In this document: one piece after another, positions 47,601 through 59,033 of the stretch
Layout of the letters: each line of letters starts with the position of its first letter
How positions within the stretch are numbered: the first letter of the stretch is position 1
DNA from: Gonium pectorale
Lineage: Eukaryota; Chlorophyta; Chlorophyceae; Chlamydomonadales; Volvocaceae
NCBI GenBank assembly: GCA_001584585.1
Contig: LSYV01000068.1
Location: 308,754 to 372,753 of the forward strand
Direction: 5' to 3'
DNA length: 64,000 bases
Made by a program: the position numbers and the translations under genes
Notes under the pieces: model-generated
Seen by the model: the letters and a program-made list of their open reading frames with translations, nothing else
Told to the model about the DNA's origin: nothing
The model's database searches: none

Positions 47601-47961
47601 CCGAGCTCGCCGCAGCTCCTTCCTCCTTCCCCCCTGACATTGCGCGCGGCGCCTTGCCACGCCACACGCTTTCCCTCGCTTTGCCCCCTCGCCGCGCCCC
47701 CCCTGACATCCGCCCCCGACACCTCAAGTGGAACCCTTGCCGCCGCTCCTAAGCCCCTGCGGTAGCATCACCCTCCTACTTATCGCCGCCAATCCCTATG
47801 GTCACCCGTAAACCGCTACCCGCCCACCTCCCGCCCGTCCGCCCACCCCGCAGGCCTTCCTGTGCGACGGCCGCCTGGCGCTGACCCGCAGCCGCCTCAC
47901 AGGGGGCCTCATTCTGCTGCTCGAGGTGGACACCCGGGAGCGGCTGCGGGAGGCGGCGTGA
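44700..47961 (+). CDS. Predicted organelle-targeted protein, unknown (weak PAP/fibrillin resemblance)
   Basis: Seven exons: 44700..45074, 45324..45419, 45662..45737, 46026..46153, 46545..46609, 47055..47298, 47854..47961 (TGA), giving 363 residues, all phases consistent. The first 90 residues are Ser/Ala/Arg/Pro-rich with few acids, typical of a chloroplast transit peptide. A conserved-looking helical part follows (LLESLRVRGISPSTHNVYG, then LSKSELSALDAVLAHLYC), then PRRWQLVVGADVGAVQYIPA, SFTLGTDLDFIFTGFRG, VRHVRLEFRTPKGWRR, PLPFFPTNELR and a last strand pair ending LALTRSRLTGGLILLLEVD. The order of beta-like segments (W-x-L-V near the start, a final RxSR-like strand) loosely recalls plastid lipid-associated PAP/fibrillin domains. 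I offer this only as a suggestion. One intron (46610..47054) carries a dispersed-repeat copy. Confidence 0.75.
46788..46866 (+). repeat. Dispersed repeat family, copy A (partial)
   Basis: Shares CGCGACGTTTCCAGTAGGGC and flanking CTCTACGGTC and ACACACCCGA with the copies near 49.5 and 61.8 kb. Lies in an intron of the organelle-targeted protein gene. Confidence 0.7.
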
Positions 47962-48806
47962 GGGAGGCAGGGGCCGCCGAGGCCGCCGCCCCGCCCGTGA
48001 GGGGCCCTGGGCCAGGTGACGTGGCTGGGGTGTGACACGGTCTGGAACGCGCAGCTCGGCAAGGAGGCGGCCAGGGGGCGCAGGGCACATGGGGGCAAGC
48101 GGGGCGGCCGCAGCGGTTAATGGTCAGCGGTCAGCGGTTGTGGGCACAGCTTCTGGTCACTGTATGTACGGCAAGCGTGCAGAGCGTTACACGCACAAGA
48201 CGTCGCGTGTACCGTACATGCCCCTGAGCATGTGCCCATTGGGCGTGTGTGGGTATGTACATATTGCGGGGGTGCCGCCGCTCCAATGCGTCGATGGGTG
48301 GCGTCGGGAGTTACATTACACTGGGAATTGCGAGACCCCTCACAATGGTGCGCATGGCATGTGCTGGCGGCGCCTGCACACCTACGGTTGCCCCGTTCCG
48401 TTACTACGCCGCCTTATGCTACACGGGGTGACGCTGAGGGAGTGTGGGCGCCGGTGCGGAGTGTCGGTGCTGGGGCGGCGACCTCCATGTGGAGGATCGG
48501 AGAAAGAACCGCACACTGCCGGGTCTCGCATAGCCGGCAAGCAAGGGGCGGAGCCGCCTTTGTGCTTTGGTATTGTGCCATTAGTATGCTGTACTGCCAT
48601 GTATGTTATGTTCTCCGGAATGCTGTCAGTATGGCAAGACAATCTTCATATGTATGGGATGATGACGTAATCGAGGCGGCATTGCATGTACGGCACTCGT
48701 TGCTAGGTGAGGGTACGCTGTCCCCGCGCCGAACCTGCGTCATTTCGCGGGCCGAAGTGGTGCGGTGAATGAAGGCCGAGTGCTGGGCGGTCGTGCAAGT
48801 GGTGTG

Positions 48807-48842
48807 TTTGTTGGTTAGTTTGTTTGTTGGTTGGTTGGTTGG
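48807..48842. repeat. TTGG/TTTG microsatellite
   Basis: A run of TTTG and TTGG units on the + strand shortly upstream of the inverted-repeat element. Confidence 0.8.
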
Positions 48843-48925
48843 CTGATGAGTTGCACATGGTGCCTTCCCTTCCGAGGGAATACACAGGATGGGGCACACG
48901 AGCCGAGCACCCATACGGAGTATCA

Positions 48926-49354
48926 TACCGTAGCGTTACGCTCCATTCGCGACACCGGATTCGCGAGGCCCCAAAAACGCAATTTCCTTTGCACAAGCAA
49001 CATCGGGATTCGTGGAATCGGTCAAAGGACTGCAGCCAGCATTTCCCCTTGCTACCAGATTCGTGATGGCCACCGCCGCACCAACCCTTCGCACCAGCCG
49101 AAACGCCACAACCAATCTACGCACAAATGCAATCAAATCCATGTCCATAAAGAATACTTCCCGCGCAATGGAGCTTCATGAGCGTGCCTGCAGCGCAAGT
49201 CCCCCTTCCTGGGAACATGAAGCGCGCTTGATGATGACAGGCCGTACAGGGGTTCGTGACGGCCGACATGCCGCTCCATACAACATTTGCCCCTGCCACC
49301 GGATCCGTGCGTTTCGCGAATCCGGTGTCACAAACCGAGCGTGACGCTCCGGTA
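48926..49354. mobile_element. Candidate non-autonomous DNA transposon (MITE-like) with about 41-bp terminal inverted repeats
   Basis: The left end 48926-48966 and the reverse complement of the right end 49314-49354 share TACCG-AGCGT-ACGCTC and then GACACCGGATTCGCGA without a break; the 7 bases between these blocks differ. The 429-bp unit has no coding capacity. I could not find a target-site duplication in the flanking 8 bases, so the borders may be a few bases off or the insertion is old. Internal GATTCGTG-type motifs recur. Confidence 0.65.
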
Positions 49355-49482
49355 GCACGCTGCTGCGTGTGTGCACAAGAGTAGTCGGTGGTTGCATAGT
49401 ACATCGTAGCCAGCTCAGTTAGCCATGGGAAGACCGGCCCGGGGCTGCCCTGCTGCAGCCCGTCGAATGTGGGCGTTCGTGT

Positions 49483-49580
49483 GAAAAAAGAGAACCAGAA
49501 TCGGCAAAGGCAGCCTCTACGGACATATATACACACCCGAGGGTGTGATGTTTCCAGTAGGGCGCCGAGTACAGGGCATA
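49483..49580 (+). repeat. Dispersed repeat family, copy B (diverged)
   Basis: Begins GAAAAAAGAGAA and contains CTCTACGG, ACACACCCGAGGG and TGTTTCCAGTAGGGC, in the same order as in copy D at 61.8 kb. Confidence 0.65.
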
Positions 49581-50907
49581 GCGGGCGAGGTATACGAGCA
49601 GACGGGCCCTCCCGTGTGCGTGGGGCAGAGCGCCACGGCGGTGACCCCCTGCTAGCTGTGTAGCTGCTCCGCAGACGTGACCTGTAGCTCGCGCCGGCTG
49701 TCGTCAATTTCCTTCTCACCAATCTTTGCATGCTGCTCCGTCGGCCATCAGCACCGGAACACAGTGTGCACCTCCACCTTGCCTTCGCCAATCACAGTAC
49801 CCAAACCAACGCAAGGCAGGATCGCATCACCGCGCCATCCGCGTCATCCACGGGCTTGGGGAATGAAACCGTTCGCGCTGGGCACTACACCTAATTCACT
49901 GTCTCAGGCCGCGAGCCCGGAGTGAATGCGATGCCGAAGTCCGGTTGGAGCGGCACCGCCCCGTGCTATTGCAGTGCGCTGACGGGCTGCATACTTGGTT
50001 TGCCCGCATGCATGTATGCTGTGGCGCAGCGCGGCCAGCCTCTGTCCCTTTGGCTGCATCGCTCCTGGCTGCGAATGAGACGGCTGTTGCGCTGAGAGCG
50101 CTCGGGCTGACCCCAGCCGAGATCAGGCAAGGAAACGCCAAGGCAATCATTTGAAATACCCTCCAATCCGCGCATTTTCAGAGCTCAACCTTCGTAACAA
50201 GCAGCAAACAAGGGTTGGCTACTCGGGTAGCCGTCCTTACTACCCTGCTGTGAATCTTTGCACAACAGTCATACTGTGAGGGCTGCATGTTCCGCGCTCC
50301 TTTCGCAGCTAGGTACTTACGCCCTACGCCGGCGGGCAGACTCCCCATCCGTCTGCCAGGGTTCCAATATGAAGGTCGGAAATGGCGCTTATCTGAGCTT
50401 CACAGCGGTATTCCATCTATGTTGGTTTGTCCCGCCTTTGCAGCCTACTACCCAGCAGGCGGGCCCGGGCCCCGGGACACCAGGACGCTAAAATGGATTA
50501 CCCCCCGCGACCTGGCAATCGCGTACGTGGAAGCATTCTAATTACATGTGCATATTCCCATGCACGCATCTTGCCTGCTTACGAAACGCAACCAACCGTT
50601 TGACAGATCAAAGAACTCCGCTGTTATCAAGCACAATGATATTCAATTTGATGCTCACTATTTCTTCTAAAATAATGCTTTCAGAGGCCGACAAAATGGG
50701 CAACCGCATCCCGTGCATTATTGTTGTTTCTGCCTGCGTTATGCGGTAATGTCGACTATGGTAATGTCTGCGGTACGAAGCAAGCTGGAAACCTTAGCGC
50801 GGGGCCGTATCAAAAGCATCGACCGTACACCGCAAAGTGCCTACAGCAAAGATACTCAGTCTCGGAACTTGATGTCTTGTCGACTTGTCGCGCAGAACTG
50901 CCATGCT

Positions 50908-53900
50908 ATGTCCCCTGAACTGACATCCCTCCCATGGGGGCAGCTGGTGCCGCAGCTGACCTTTCATTGCAATGGTGCTACCGCGCACCTGGTGTGTGGC
51001 AATGGAGCCACGTTAGCCACGGTGTTCGTGGCCTGCGGTTGTCCTGGCTGCGAGCGACGACCCCTTCGCGGCTTTCGTTCGGGGGGCCGGCTGACCAGTC
51101 TTGGCGATTGGACTGCACATGTTGGTCTGAAAGCGACAAGCTTGAGCGACATTCTGGTCGCGGAGGCAGGAGAAGGCCGCAAGGTGAGCTCGAGCCGTCG
51201 ACAGGGCCAGAGTACTGGTGCGTTATCAAGGCACAGTAGCTCACAAATAGATGGTAGCAAGCGGTGGGAGGTTACGTACTGTCGCTGCAGGCGCAGAGGC
51301 CAGACACCAAACCCTCGCCGTTGGGGCGCGGGCGCTTGTACTTGGCGCCCTTTACAGATGTAACTGATGCTAATGTAACTGAGAGTAAGGTGGCATCCTG
51401 ACGTTGCGCGCTTCCTGAAGCTGCACGGGCCATCCGCAACACCCAGCTGCGCTCGAGGGCGCTGAAACCCTTGGCCAGATGACGGTGTGATGACGCTGCT
51501 TACCAACAGTCCCATTGTTACATTGCAGGTGCCTTTGATCACCTACCTGCTGGAGGCCAGCGCGCGAATCGGCGGAGAGACCCTGCGACGGCGCCAGTTA
51601 AACGTCTTCTTCTGGAACGGCAACGTTTCGGAGGAAACTGTTGAAGAAGTCCCGTCGCTGGGCGGCACATCGCAGCTGTCCGTGGCGCTGCAGGGTTTCG
51701 GCACATGGCGTGCCGCTACCATCCGGTCGTATGACTCCGCCACTGGCCGCTTCGAGCTCAAGTAAGTTATCAGTTCATGAGCAGTATTCATTCGGCATTG
51801 CACTGGAAGGGCGAAGGCCTGGGCGGCACAGACGTCCCGGTCTACCGAGCTGTGTCACTACCGTGCTCATAGCAATGATACTTCTTGCGGTCGACAGTTA
51901 CAGCGCACCGCCCGAGGGAATCAACTAGAGTATGCGCACATTGCCTGCTGAGATCAAAATCACAAAACCAGATAGAACGCAGGACCCGGAAAGGTGCAAA
52001 ACTAGAAGGAGCTCGATGTGCCATGCCAGACGGTCTCCGCCTATCACTACGCTCCAGGGGGGCTGCGACACGCTGTGCCTTCCAAAATACATAAGTCTGA
52101 GCAACACCATTTGCCCTGCGCTTTCCTCATCAAACCAAATTCTGGTTTCAGCCTCGCGGCTGTACCGGAGTCTGCTCCTTAAATAGCACGCTGTGTATTC
52201 AGCCGTAATACATGAACATGTCGTAAGTAACTGACGTCGCGTCACTGTTTCCCTTGCCCATCCCCCCAGGTACCATGACGAACCGAAACGCAGCCAGGCC
52301 CACGCGTGGCTGCCCTTCGCGCTTCTCCACTTCGCCCGCAATCCGCCCAGCTCGCTCGCGGCCATTCGCAACATCGCTGACCTCCCAGGTGGCGCCAGCC
52401 CTCCCGCCGACGCCGCCACGTGGCCGGAGGAGCAGCCCTCGCTGTCGCCTCCGTCGGCGGAGAGGCAGCAACCGGAGAAGGACCGGCGGGGCCCCTACTG
52501 GGAGCCGGACCTTTCGGACGCGCCTGTCCCGCCGCTGCTGCAGCGCGATAGCCTCCGCAGCATCGCCGACAGCAACAGCCACCGCCTGGGCGAGGTCAGC
52601 GACGGCGGCTCTCCTCGGCTGTCCCGGCTCGGGGCCAGCTCGGCGCTTGACGGCCCGCCTCATGCCGTCGCCCCAGCAGCTTCATTCGGCCTCCGCACCA
52701 TGCTGCTGCCGCCGCCGTCGCACATGAATCGGCAGCAGCTCGAGCCCCTCAGTCCGGTCGGCCGCGTCTTCTCCGCCTCCGCCACTGCTGCCGCTGCTGC
52801 CGCCGGGGCCATGCCGATGGGCTCATCAGCCGAGGCGGAAGTGGCCACTAGGGCTGCGGCGGCGGCCCATCCCTTCGCCAGCGCGCGCGCAGGCAGCGGC
52901 ATGCTCTACCTCCGCACCGGCTCTTCGGGCCACCTCCACATCAGCTGCACCTCCGACTGCAGCAGCTCGCAGAGTGGCTACGCGCCCACGCTGCCGGGAG
53001 CCGGCGATTGGAGCATGCACGCATTCCCCGACGGAGGCGCCGCCAGTGGCGGCTGCGGCGTCAGCCCCAGCGCTGAGTGCTTCCAGCTGGGCCGGAACGG
53101 CGGCCTGGGCCCTCCGCTCAGCCCGGGCTTCTGCGCCACGGCCGGCTGGGCAGCAGGTGTGCTGGGCGTGCGAGGGGCGGCGGGTTCGGGGTGATGGCAG
53201 CACGGAGTGGCCGTTCAGGGCACGTCGCAGGAAGGCAAGCCGGGCCACCGCATTTTCATCCATGGCCTCTCTTCCTCGCTCTACCGCTACCTCCCAGCGT
53301 TCATTGGCCGAAGCCGCAGTCTGCATTGTGCCGTTCAATCTGCGTCCTTCCGCCGCTCTGATGCCCGGTTTCTCCTCGCTGCCGATGCCTCTCCGCAGGA
53401 CCCCAGGAGCCCTACGCACCCGAACAGGTCAGCTGGGACTCGTCGACTGCGACCGAATCGGGCCACGGTGGCAGTGGCGGCTCTCCCCCCCCGCCCCCAC
53501 TGGCCTACGAGCGCAGCAACTCGGACCTGGGCCGGCGTGCGGCGGCACCCTTCACCTCCTTCAGCCGGGCAAGCTTCCCTCACCTGCCGGCAGCTGCGGC
53601 CGCGAGCGAGGCGCACCACGGCGGCAGTATCGGGGGCGGCGCAGCTGACGAGGCCACGGCGTGGCGCGCAATGTACTCTGGTGGGTGCCGGTAGCGCCCG
53701 GGAGGAGGCAGTGTAGCGCTGCGCACGAGGCAGGCGCCGTCCCGTAAGCAGGGCCAAGGGACGGAGATTCAGACATTGGGGGCGATTAGGCATGGGCTGC
53801 GATCAGGCATAGGCGGCGCCCTGTGACAGCATTTGCTACCATTTGGTGACTTGCACAACAGTGTCATGCGCCTGTTCCTCTTCGTTACCTGCTGCGGCCT

Positions 53901-54517
53901 GCTGCCTGCTTATCCTTGCAGAGGTGTACGAGGCTGATGGAGCCACTTGTCAGTGGTTCCTCACCAAGCAGGGCAGTGGCGCGCCTGGTGCGCCGACCGC
54001 GATGCAGGCGTACACGCCCTACAGCGTCAACCAGCAGCAGCCGTCCTGGCACGCCCCAACCCATGGCGCCTACGGCAGTGGCGGCGGCGATGTCCAGCCG
54101 TCGCCCTTCCAGTCGGCCATGCAGGGCCGCGCGGCATTCATGTCATTAACAACGCGACGGGAGCAGCAGCAGCAGCGCATGCAGGTTCTCTCTGCGCCAG
54201 CGGCCTCGCAGGCTTCGGCTCCGGCCGCCTTCCTGCCGATTTCGGTGCTTGGCCAGAAGCGCGCTGTGCCCGACGTAGGCGGTGCATGCGCATTGACCCG
54301 CGGGTCGGTCCGGCTTCCGCCTGTGACGGCGCCTGCGGACTTGGCGGCCGACCAGGCAGAGGCGGCCGCGCTGGCGGTCCTGCTCATGGACTGGGCGGAT
54401 CACATGATGTGCGAGGACATGGCCGTCGACGGCGACCCCTGGTCGGTGCCGCCTTTGCCGAAGCGGTGCCACGCGGCTGGGCCTTCCAAAGCGTACAGCA
54501 GCGGAGGAGGCCATTGA
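50908..54517 (+). CDS. Putative nuclear regulator: Cys-cluster (TDBD/SAND-like) plus Tudor-like segment and low-complexity tail
   Basis: Five exons: 50908..51183, 51529..51761, 52270..53156, 53399..53680, 53922..54517 (TGA), giving 757 residues with every phase matching. Residues 17-85 hold a compact Cys-rich domain: LTFHCNGATAHLVCGNG, then VFVACGCPGC (Cys43, 45, 48), DWTAHVGLK and SLSDILV. This resembles the C-x-C-x2-C and F/W-x2-HxG pattern of plant TDBD or SAND-like modules. Exon 2 ends in GFGTWRAATIRSYDSATGRF, running into ELKYHDEP and HAWLPFALLHF in exon 3, a Tudor/chromo-barrel-like pattern. The remaining 600 residues are Ser/Pro/Ala/Gly-rich with Gln runs, typical of volvocine regulators. 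The domains suggest chromatin or transcription work in the nucleus, which is inference. The start is the ATG nearest the domain; ATGs upstream in the same frame exist. Confidence 0.7.
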
Positions 54518-55341
54518 CCAGTTACCGGTACAGCGCACACGCTTTGCGGCAGCGTATGTGCACAGCTGACCGCATAACGCGAGCTATTCATGGCGCGATA
54601 GTTGAGAAGCTTACAGCCGTTGAGATGCGGACAGGACCTAATATCTTAGCATTCTTGTGTAGGCCCCGTCCTAATGGCATCCACGTCGCAAGCGGGCACG
54701 GCTCCTGTCGACCTGCTTGTGTGTCGGAGGGCTTTCTTCAGTGTCAGTGTCAGTGCGGCTGTCACCACTACTCTGTACATGGCCGAGGTTGGAGCCAGGG
54801 CTGTGAGCGAATGTGCGCTTGCATGCTACTTGTGCGGCTGCATTTCGCCGCAGCGGTTGTGGCCTCCACCGTGTGACAGCAGCCGCAGCTTGCTGTGGGA
54901 CCCAGCGTGCCATCACTACAAGTTCGGTGACCCAAGGGTCGTTCGGCAAGAAGAACTTGAGTCTACGTGTGGGCTTGAGTGGCAGTGCCTCGGCTCGCCT
55001 CTTTGGGGGATTTGGTTTTGGAAAGTGCGTTGCGCGGCGAGGAGCTGCTTGGCGCTTTTGTATTGCCTGAAAGGCAGGGACTACCGGTGCTCCTTACCTT
55101 CATACGTGATCTGCCGAGCGTCGCGACATACAGCGGTTTGTGCAAACTGAAGCAATCGATGCCGTACATGGTCGGGGAATTGGCGTGCTGTTGTGGACTG
55201 GCTATTTTGGAGTCTGGGGCTTGGGGCCGGCTGGAAGTAGCTGTTTAAGTTGGACTCAGTGGGACTATTCCTTTATTCTACCAACAGTACCTTCGGTGTT
55301 ATATATCATCTTTAGCTGTGCGGCTGAGTACGACTGGGTTT

Positions 55342-55346
55342 TGTAA
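55342..55346 (+). terminator. Candidate TGTAA poly(A) signal, putative regulator gene
   Basis: TGTAA about 825 bases after the stop at 54517. Confidence 0.35.
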
Positions 55347-56644
55347 GTCGGGATGAGTTGATGATTGTTGGCGTCTGAACAGGGGCGAAACATTCTGCCT
55401 TCCTTACTGCAATGGCAATGTGTCCCCGGCGGTATTGGTACTAGCTTCTTGTGTTGCATAGCAGTTGCGTCGGCAAAAGGCGTTGGCTTTGGTGCCTAAG
55501 GGTTGGAGCAGAGTCGGCCGCGGGTTGGACGGCAGGCAAGGCTGTTCGGCGGCACAGGGGTGAGGTTCATGAAGAATGGAGTCAAGCAAATGTCCCTTGG
55601 GTGGGTGCGATGCAGCGGAGGCTACGGCCAGGCGGCATCTTGGGCCGCTGCGGCTGCAGTTGCCGGCCACGGTTTCGTTGTCTTTTGGCAACGCCTTTTG
55701 TTTCTACGTGACGGTTTCAGGCTGTGAGGAGGCTAGCTGGAAGGTGGCTCTGGAGTTGGCGGGCGGGGACCGGACACTGACGGTCCCTCCGGCGGTGTCG
55801 GACGGTAAGCGGTCGAGCGTAAGCAGCTACATCCCGTGGTGGGTGACCCTTCTGCGCGTTGTTCCCTGTGACCTGGCAGACTACTTGGCGACGTATGTCG
55901 ACGTGGGGCGGTCGGGGCTGGCAGCACGGGCCGTTTTGGGCGTTGCACACGTGTGTCGACGACGGCACGTGCTGTAGTGTGAGCTGTGTGGTGTTGCCGG
56001 TGGCTGGTGAGGCCGGCTGCCCTTAGATTACTGTGCGGGCATTGCGATGAGAAGAAGCCAACTGCGGCAGCACCCTTGCTGCCCTTGCACAGCCGATGTT
56101 GATCCGCAGGGCCACCACCCCTCGCCTTCAAAGCCTTTTCCCCCTTGCTTTGGCTTCTTGCGGTGGCGCTTGTGGTGACAATGGCGGCGCAGCCGCGTCA
56201 AACAAGTGGATCCTGAATGTGAGCGGTGCCCGACGGCGAGCCCCGGTGCGGCCCCGACCGGGCGGGGGGCTCGCCTGTTGTCCCCTTATTGTGACAAGAG
56301 GCACTTCCCGTGCGGGAATCGGTGTGGCCGCGGCTTGGTGTGGCCATGCTCAAACGTATGCTCTGAACCCTCCGTTTAATGTGATGTTTAGCCACGGCGC
56401 GTCACGGTATGCCGGGCGACGCACGCTCTTGGCGAGTGCTATGCGGCTTGATAGGCGCGGCTGCTCACTGGCTGGGTTCGGGTCTGTCCAGGCTGTGGAG
56501 TACCTCCACCCTGCACAGATATGCCCGGTACGATGCACCCGTGAGTTGGATTTCATTGCTTCATCTCCTGCATAGCCGCAAGGCGGCTGCGAGTGCTTGG
56601 CATGTGTGCTCGTTGTATCTGCGTTCGTTGTGCGACGCTGGCGT

Positions 56645-56752
56645 AGGGCGCTATCCGCCCTAGCAAGACACCGCCTCGACGCCGCTGGGGCGAGGGGCGT
56701 GGGCGGCCGCCGTTCGCCCTTTGTCAGCCAAGGGGTCGCCTGCGGCCGCTCT
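56645..56752 (+). repeat. Diverged duplicate, copy 1
   Basis: Aligns with 58193-58300: both read GGGCGCTA-CCGCCC, then GCAAGA, ACGCCGC, GGCGAGGGG-GTGGG and CCTGC-GCC in the same order, at an estimated 70-75% identity by eye. Confidence 0.6.
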
Positions 56753-57935
56753 GCGCTGCTTGTGGGTAAATATGCCCGAGCATCCTGTGGTGGGTGCCTG
56801 TGGTGGATGCATGGCAGCCTCCTGGCGCTTGCATCAAGCCAGGGTGGCTACGGAATGTGTTTATGGTGGTTTCGTTACAGTTGAGGTTTGAAGGTTTGTA
56901 TTTGCATGTGAACTTGAGTGCAGCCGTAAGCCGCATCCGGCCCGGCTTCACGCTGCTGGCAGCTACTGCGGCTGTCACTGCACTGCTCTGTTAGCGCCCG
57001 GAGCATGAGGGCGGCGGGTTGTGAGAGCCGAAGGATAAGAGGTTCACCCGCGCCCACACGCCCCAGTGCCCCCGGCTGCGGTAGTTGGTTGTCGTGCGCA
57101 TTGCTGGGCGGAGTGAGCAGTTGTACTCGGCCATGTTCGCCTGAGGCGTGTCGCATTCTCCTTGCAGCGGAGGCCGCTGTATGTTGGCAGGCGGCCTGGG
57201 CTTGCAGCGCGTGGCGGCCTTCGCTGAGCTTCATTACCGTACTCCGTTGCACATCTCAAGACGTACGTGCATGTCTGGCTGCGTTGTGCATGTGTGGTCC
57301 CGCATGTTTAGCCACGTGCTGTTGCGTAGTTGTCCTCAGGTTTGGTGCATGGTGTATCGCCTTTGGCTCGCTCTGTTGCTAATCCTCGGCCTGCCCTTCC
57401 TAGTGAACGGCATTGGGTCTGGTTGTACGATGTCGGGTTTGCATGTGAGTGTACGGTATGTGTGGGTGTTGATGGGTACGTGTCAGTGTTCTGATCTTCC
57501 AGATCCCAAGTTATCTGCGCATTTGTATATTTAATAGCAGGCCCCCCCCCTGCGATCCGCCGTAATGCGGTGTAATCGCGAAACAAAAGTGCCGGCTCTA
57601 TCGGGTAGCTCCTGGATAGCTCTAAAACACGTCGCCGGGTGTACCTCCTTGACAGCGCCCTGCCGCCTCCCGCCACACATTCCGTGTGTGGTTGCAGCAG
57701 AGCCTGCAGAGCTGGGCTGCCAGCTACCAGCTCTACCAGCCCTTCAGTGCACTTCTTCCAACCAAAAAGCTCGAGCGGAGCCTGCCGTCCTTGGCCTTGG
57801 ATCAAGATATACAGCTGTGCCCGCATAAGTGTTTCGTCTTTGCGTTCCAGTCGCGATCGGATATTCGGTCTGAGCGAAGGGGCGTTCAGCCAGCTGGGGG
57901 CAAACCAGGTCTGGGCGTGTCTTGGCTGGTCCGGG

Positions 57936-57975
57936 ACGACAAAAGAGAAATCTGCAAAGAAAGAGGGACAACCCT
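57936..57975 (+). repeat. Dispersed repeat family, copy E (5' fragment)
   Basis: AAAAGAGAAATCTGCAAAGA is nearly identical to the start of copy D at 61.8 kb. Only the first 40 bases are retained. Confidence 0.6.
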
Positions 57976-58192
57976 GCCCCCAAACGCACCGCCACTTCAG
58001 ACCACCCCATCAGTGCACGCTATGGTCCTGCGAGGTCAACGTTGTCGTGCCGTGAGTCGTATCGGCCGCACCAAACCCACTAAACCCACGAACCGGTCAG
58101 ATCTTTTCTGCAATGGCCAAGTTTGCATGCATGCCCTCACAGCGCCAAGTTGGTGTGTGTGTGGTGTTACATCTCCGGGCCGACACTGGCCA

Positions 58193-58300
58193 GGGGCGCT
58201 ACCCGCCCCAACGCAAGACCACCTCAACGCCGCGAGGCGAGGGGTGTGGGGGACCGCTGTTCCCCCTTGCTCAACCCAAAGGGACAGCCTGCAGCCCTAA
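58193..58300 (+). repeat. Diverged duplicate, copy 2
   Basis: Partner of 56645-56752, in the same orientation 1.55 kb downstream. Confidence 0.6.
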
Positions 58301-58908
58301 GCAACTGCAGCTGCCCTGCAAAACCCGCCGCAGTGCTGCTCCTCTGTTCGTCCGAGCAGCTGCTGCACACCTCAGTCCTTGCAGCACGGGACCAGCCCCT
58401 AAGTGTGGTGCTGGTCATGCGTTTCACAGCAGTCCAAACAGAAATATGGGTCCAGATGGCCCAATCGCCCGAGATATTAGCGGCAAGGCAGGTCCTGAGA
58501 GGCGCCAAGCTAGTCAGCTCGCCACCGGCACTCTCACACGCGGCAGGCAAACGCAGAGCCCAACCCAGACGCGTCGCGTGCGCGCCTGGCAGGGCTGTAG
58601 TACGCACATAAGCGGCACCTAACCCGACACGCACCAACGCCAGCTGGACCCCTGCTCCACCCTCGCCTGTGGCCGGTCCGAGTGACCGCCTCACCTCCTG
58701 ACCTCCTGCCTCCCACCCTTTCCCCGCCGCCCAATCCCGCGCTTTCGAGCCTCCCACGGTTCGGCATCTCCCTCCGCTCCCCTCCCTCTCCCGCTCCCCT
58801 CCCTGTATGTGTGTGTGACGACACCACCACCGCAGCTCAACTTGCAGTACACCAGGTGAAGTCCGACAAACCGGGTAAGATGGCACGCCAGTCTTTGGGG
58901 GGCGGGAC

Positions 58909-59033
58909 AGGGCGGGACGAACGTCACATGCCTTGCATTTGTACCCGCCCGCCCTACAGGAAACGTCGCGCCTTAGACCGTACGATGACCGTAGAGGCGG
59001 GCTCCCTCTTTCTCTGCAGATTTCTCTTTTGTC
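58909..59033 (-). repeat. Dispersed repeat family, copy C
   Basis: Reverse complement of copy D over its whole length: GGGACGAACGTCACATG, GAAACGTCGCGCCTT, GGCGGGCTCCC and TCTCTGCAGATTTCTCTTTT are shared. It lies upstream of the small conserved gene. Confidence 0.85.

Larger units (their letters stand above)
47962..50907. other. Gene-poor, repeat-bearing region
   Basis: Follows the organelle-protein gene as its 3' UTR, then holds a TTGG-rich microsatellite, an inverted-repeat element (48926-49354) and a dispersed-repeat copy (49483-49580). An 84-codon open frame at 50287-50541 reads like protein (FQYEGRKWRLSELHSG) but has no recognisable family or splice partners. No other gene supported. Confidence 0.5.
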
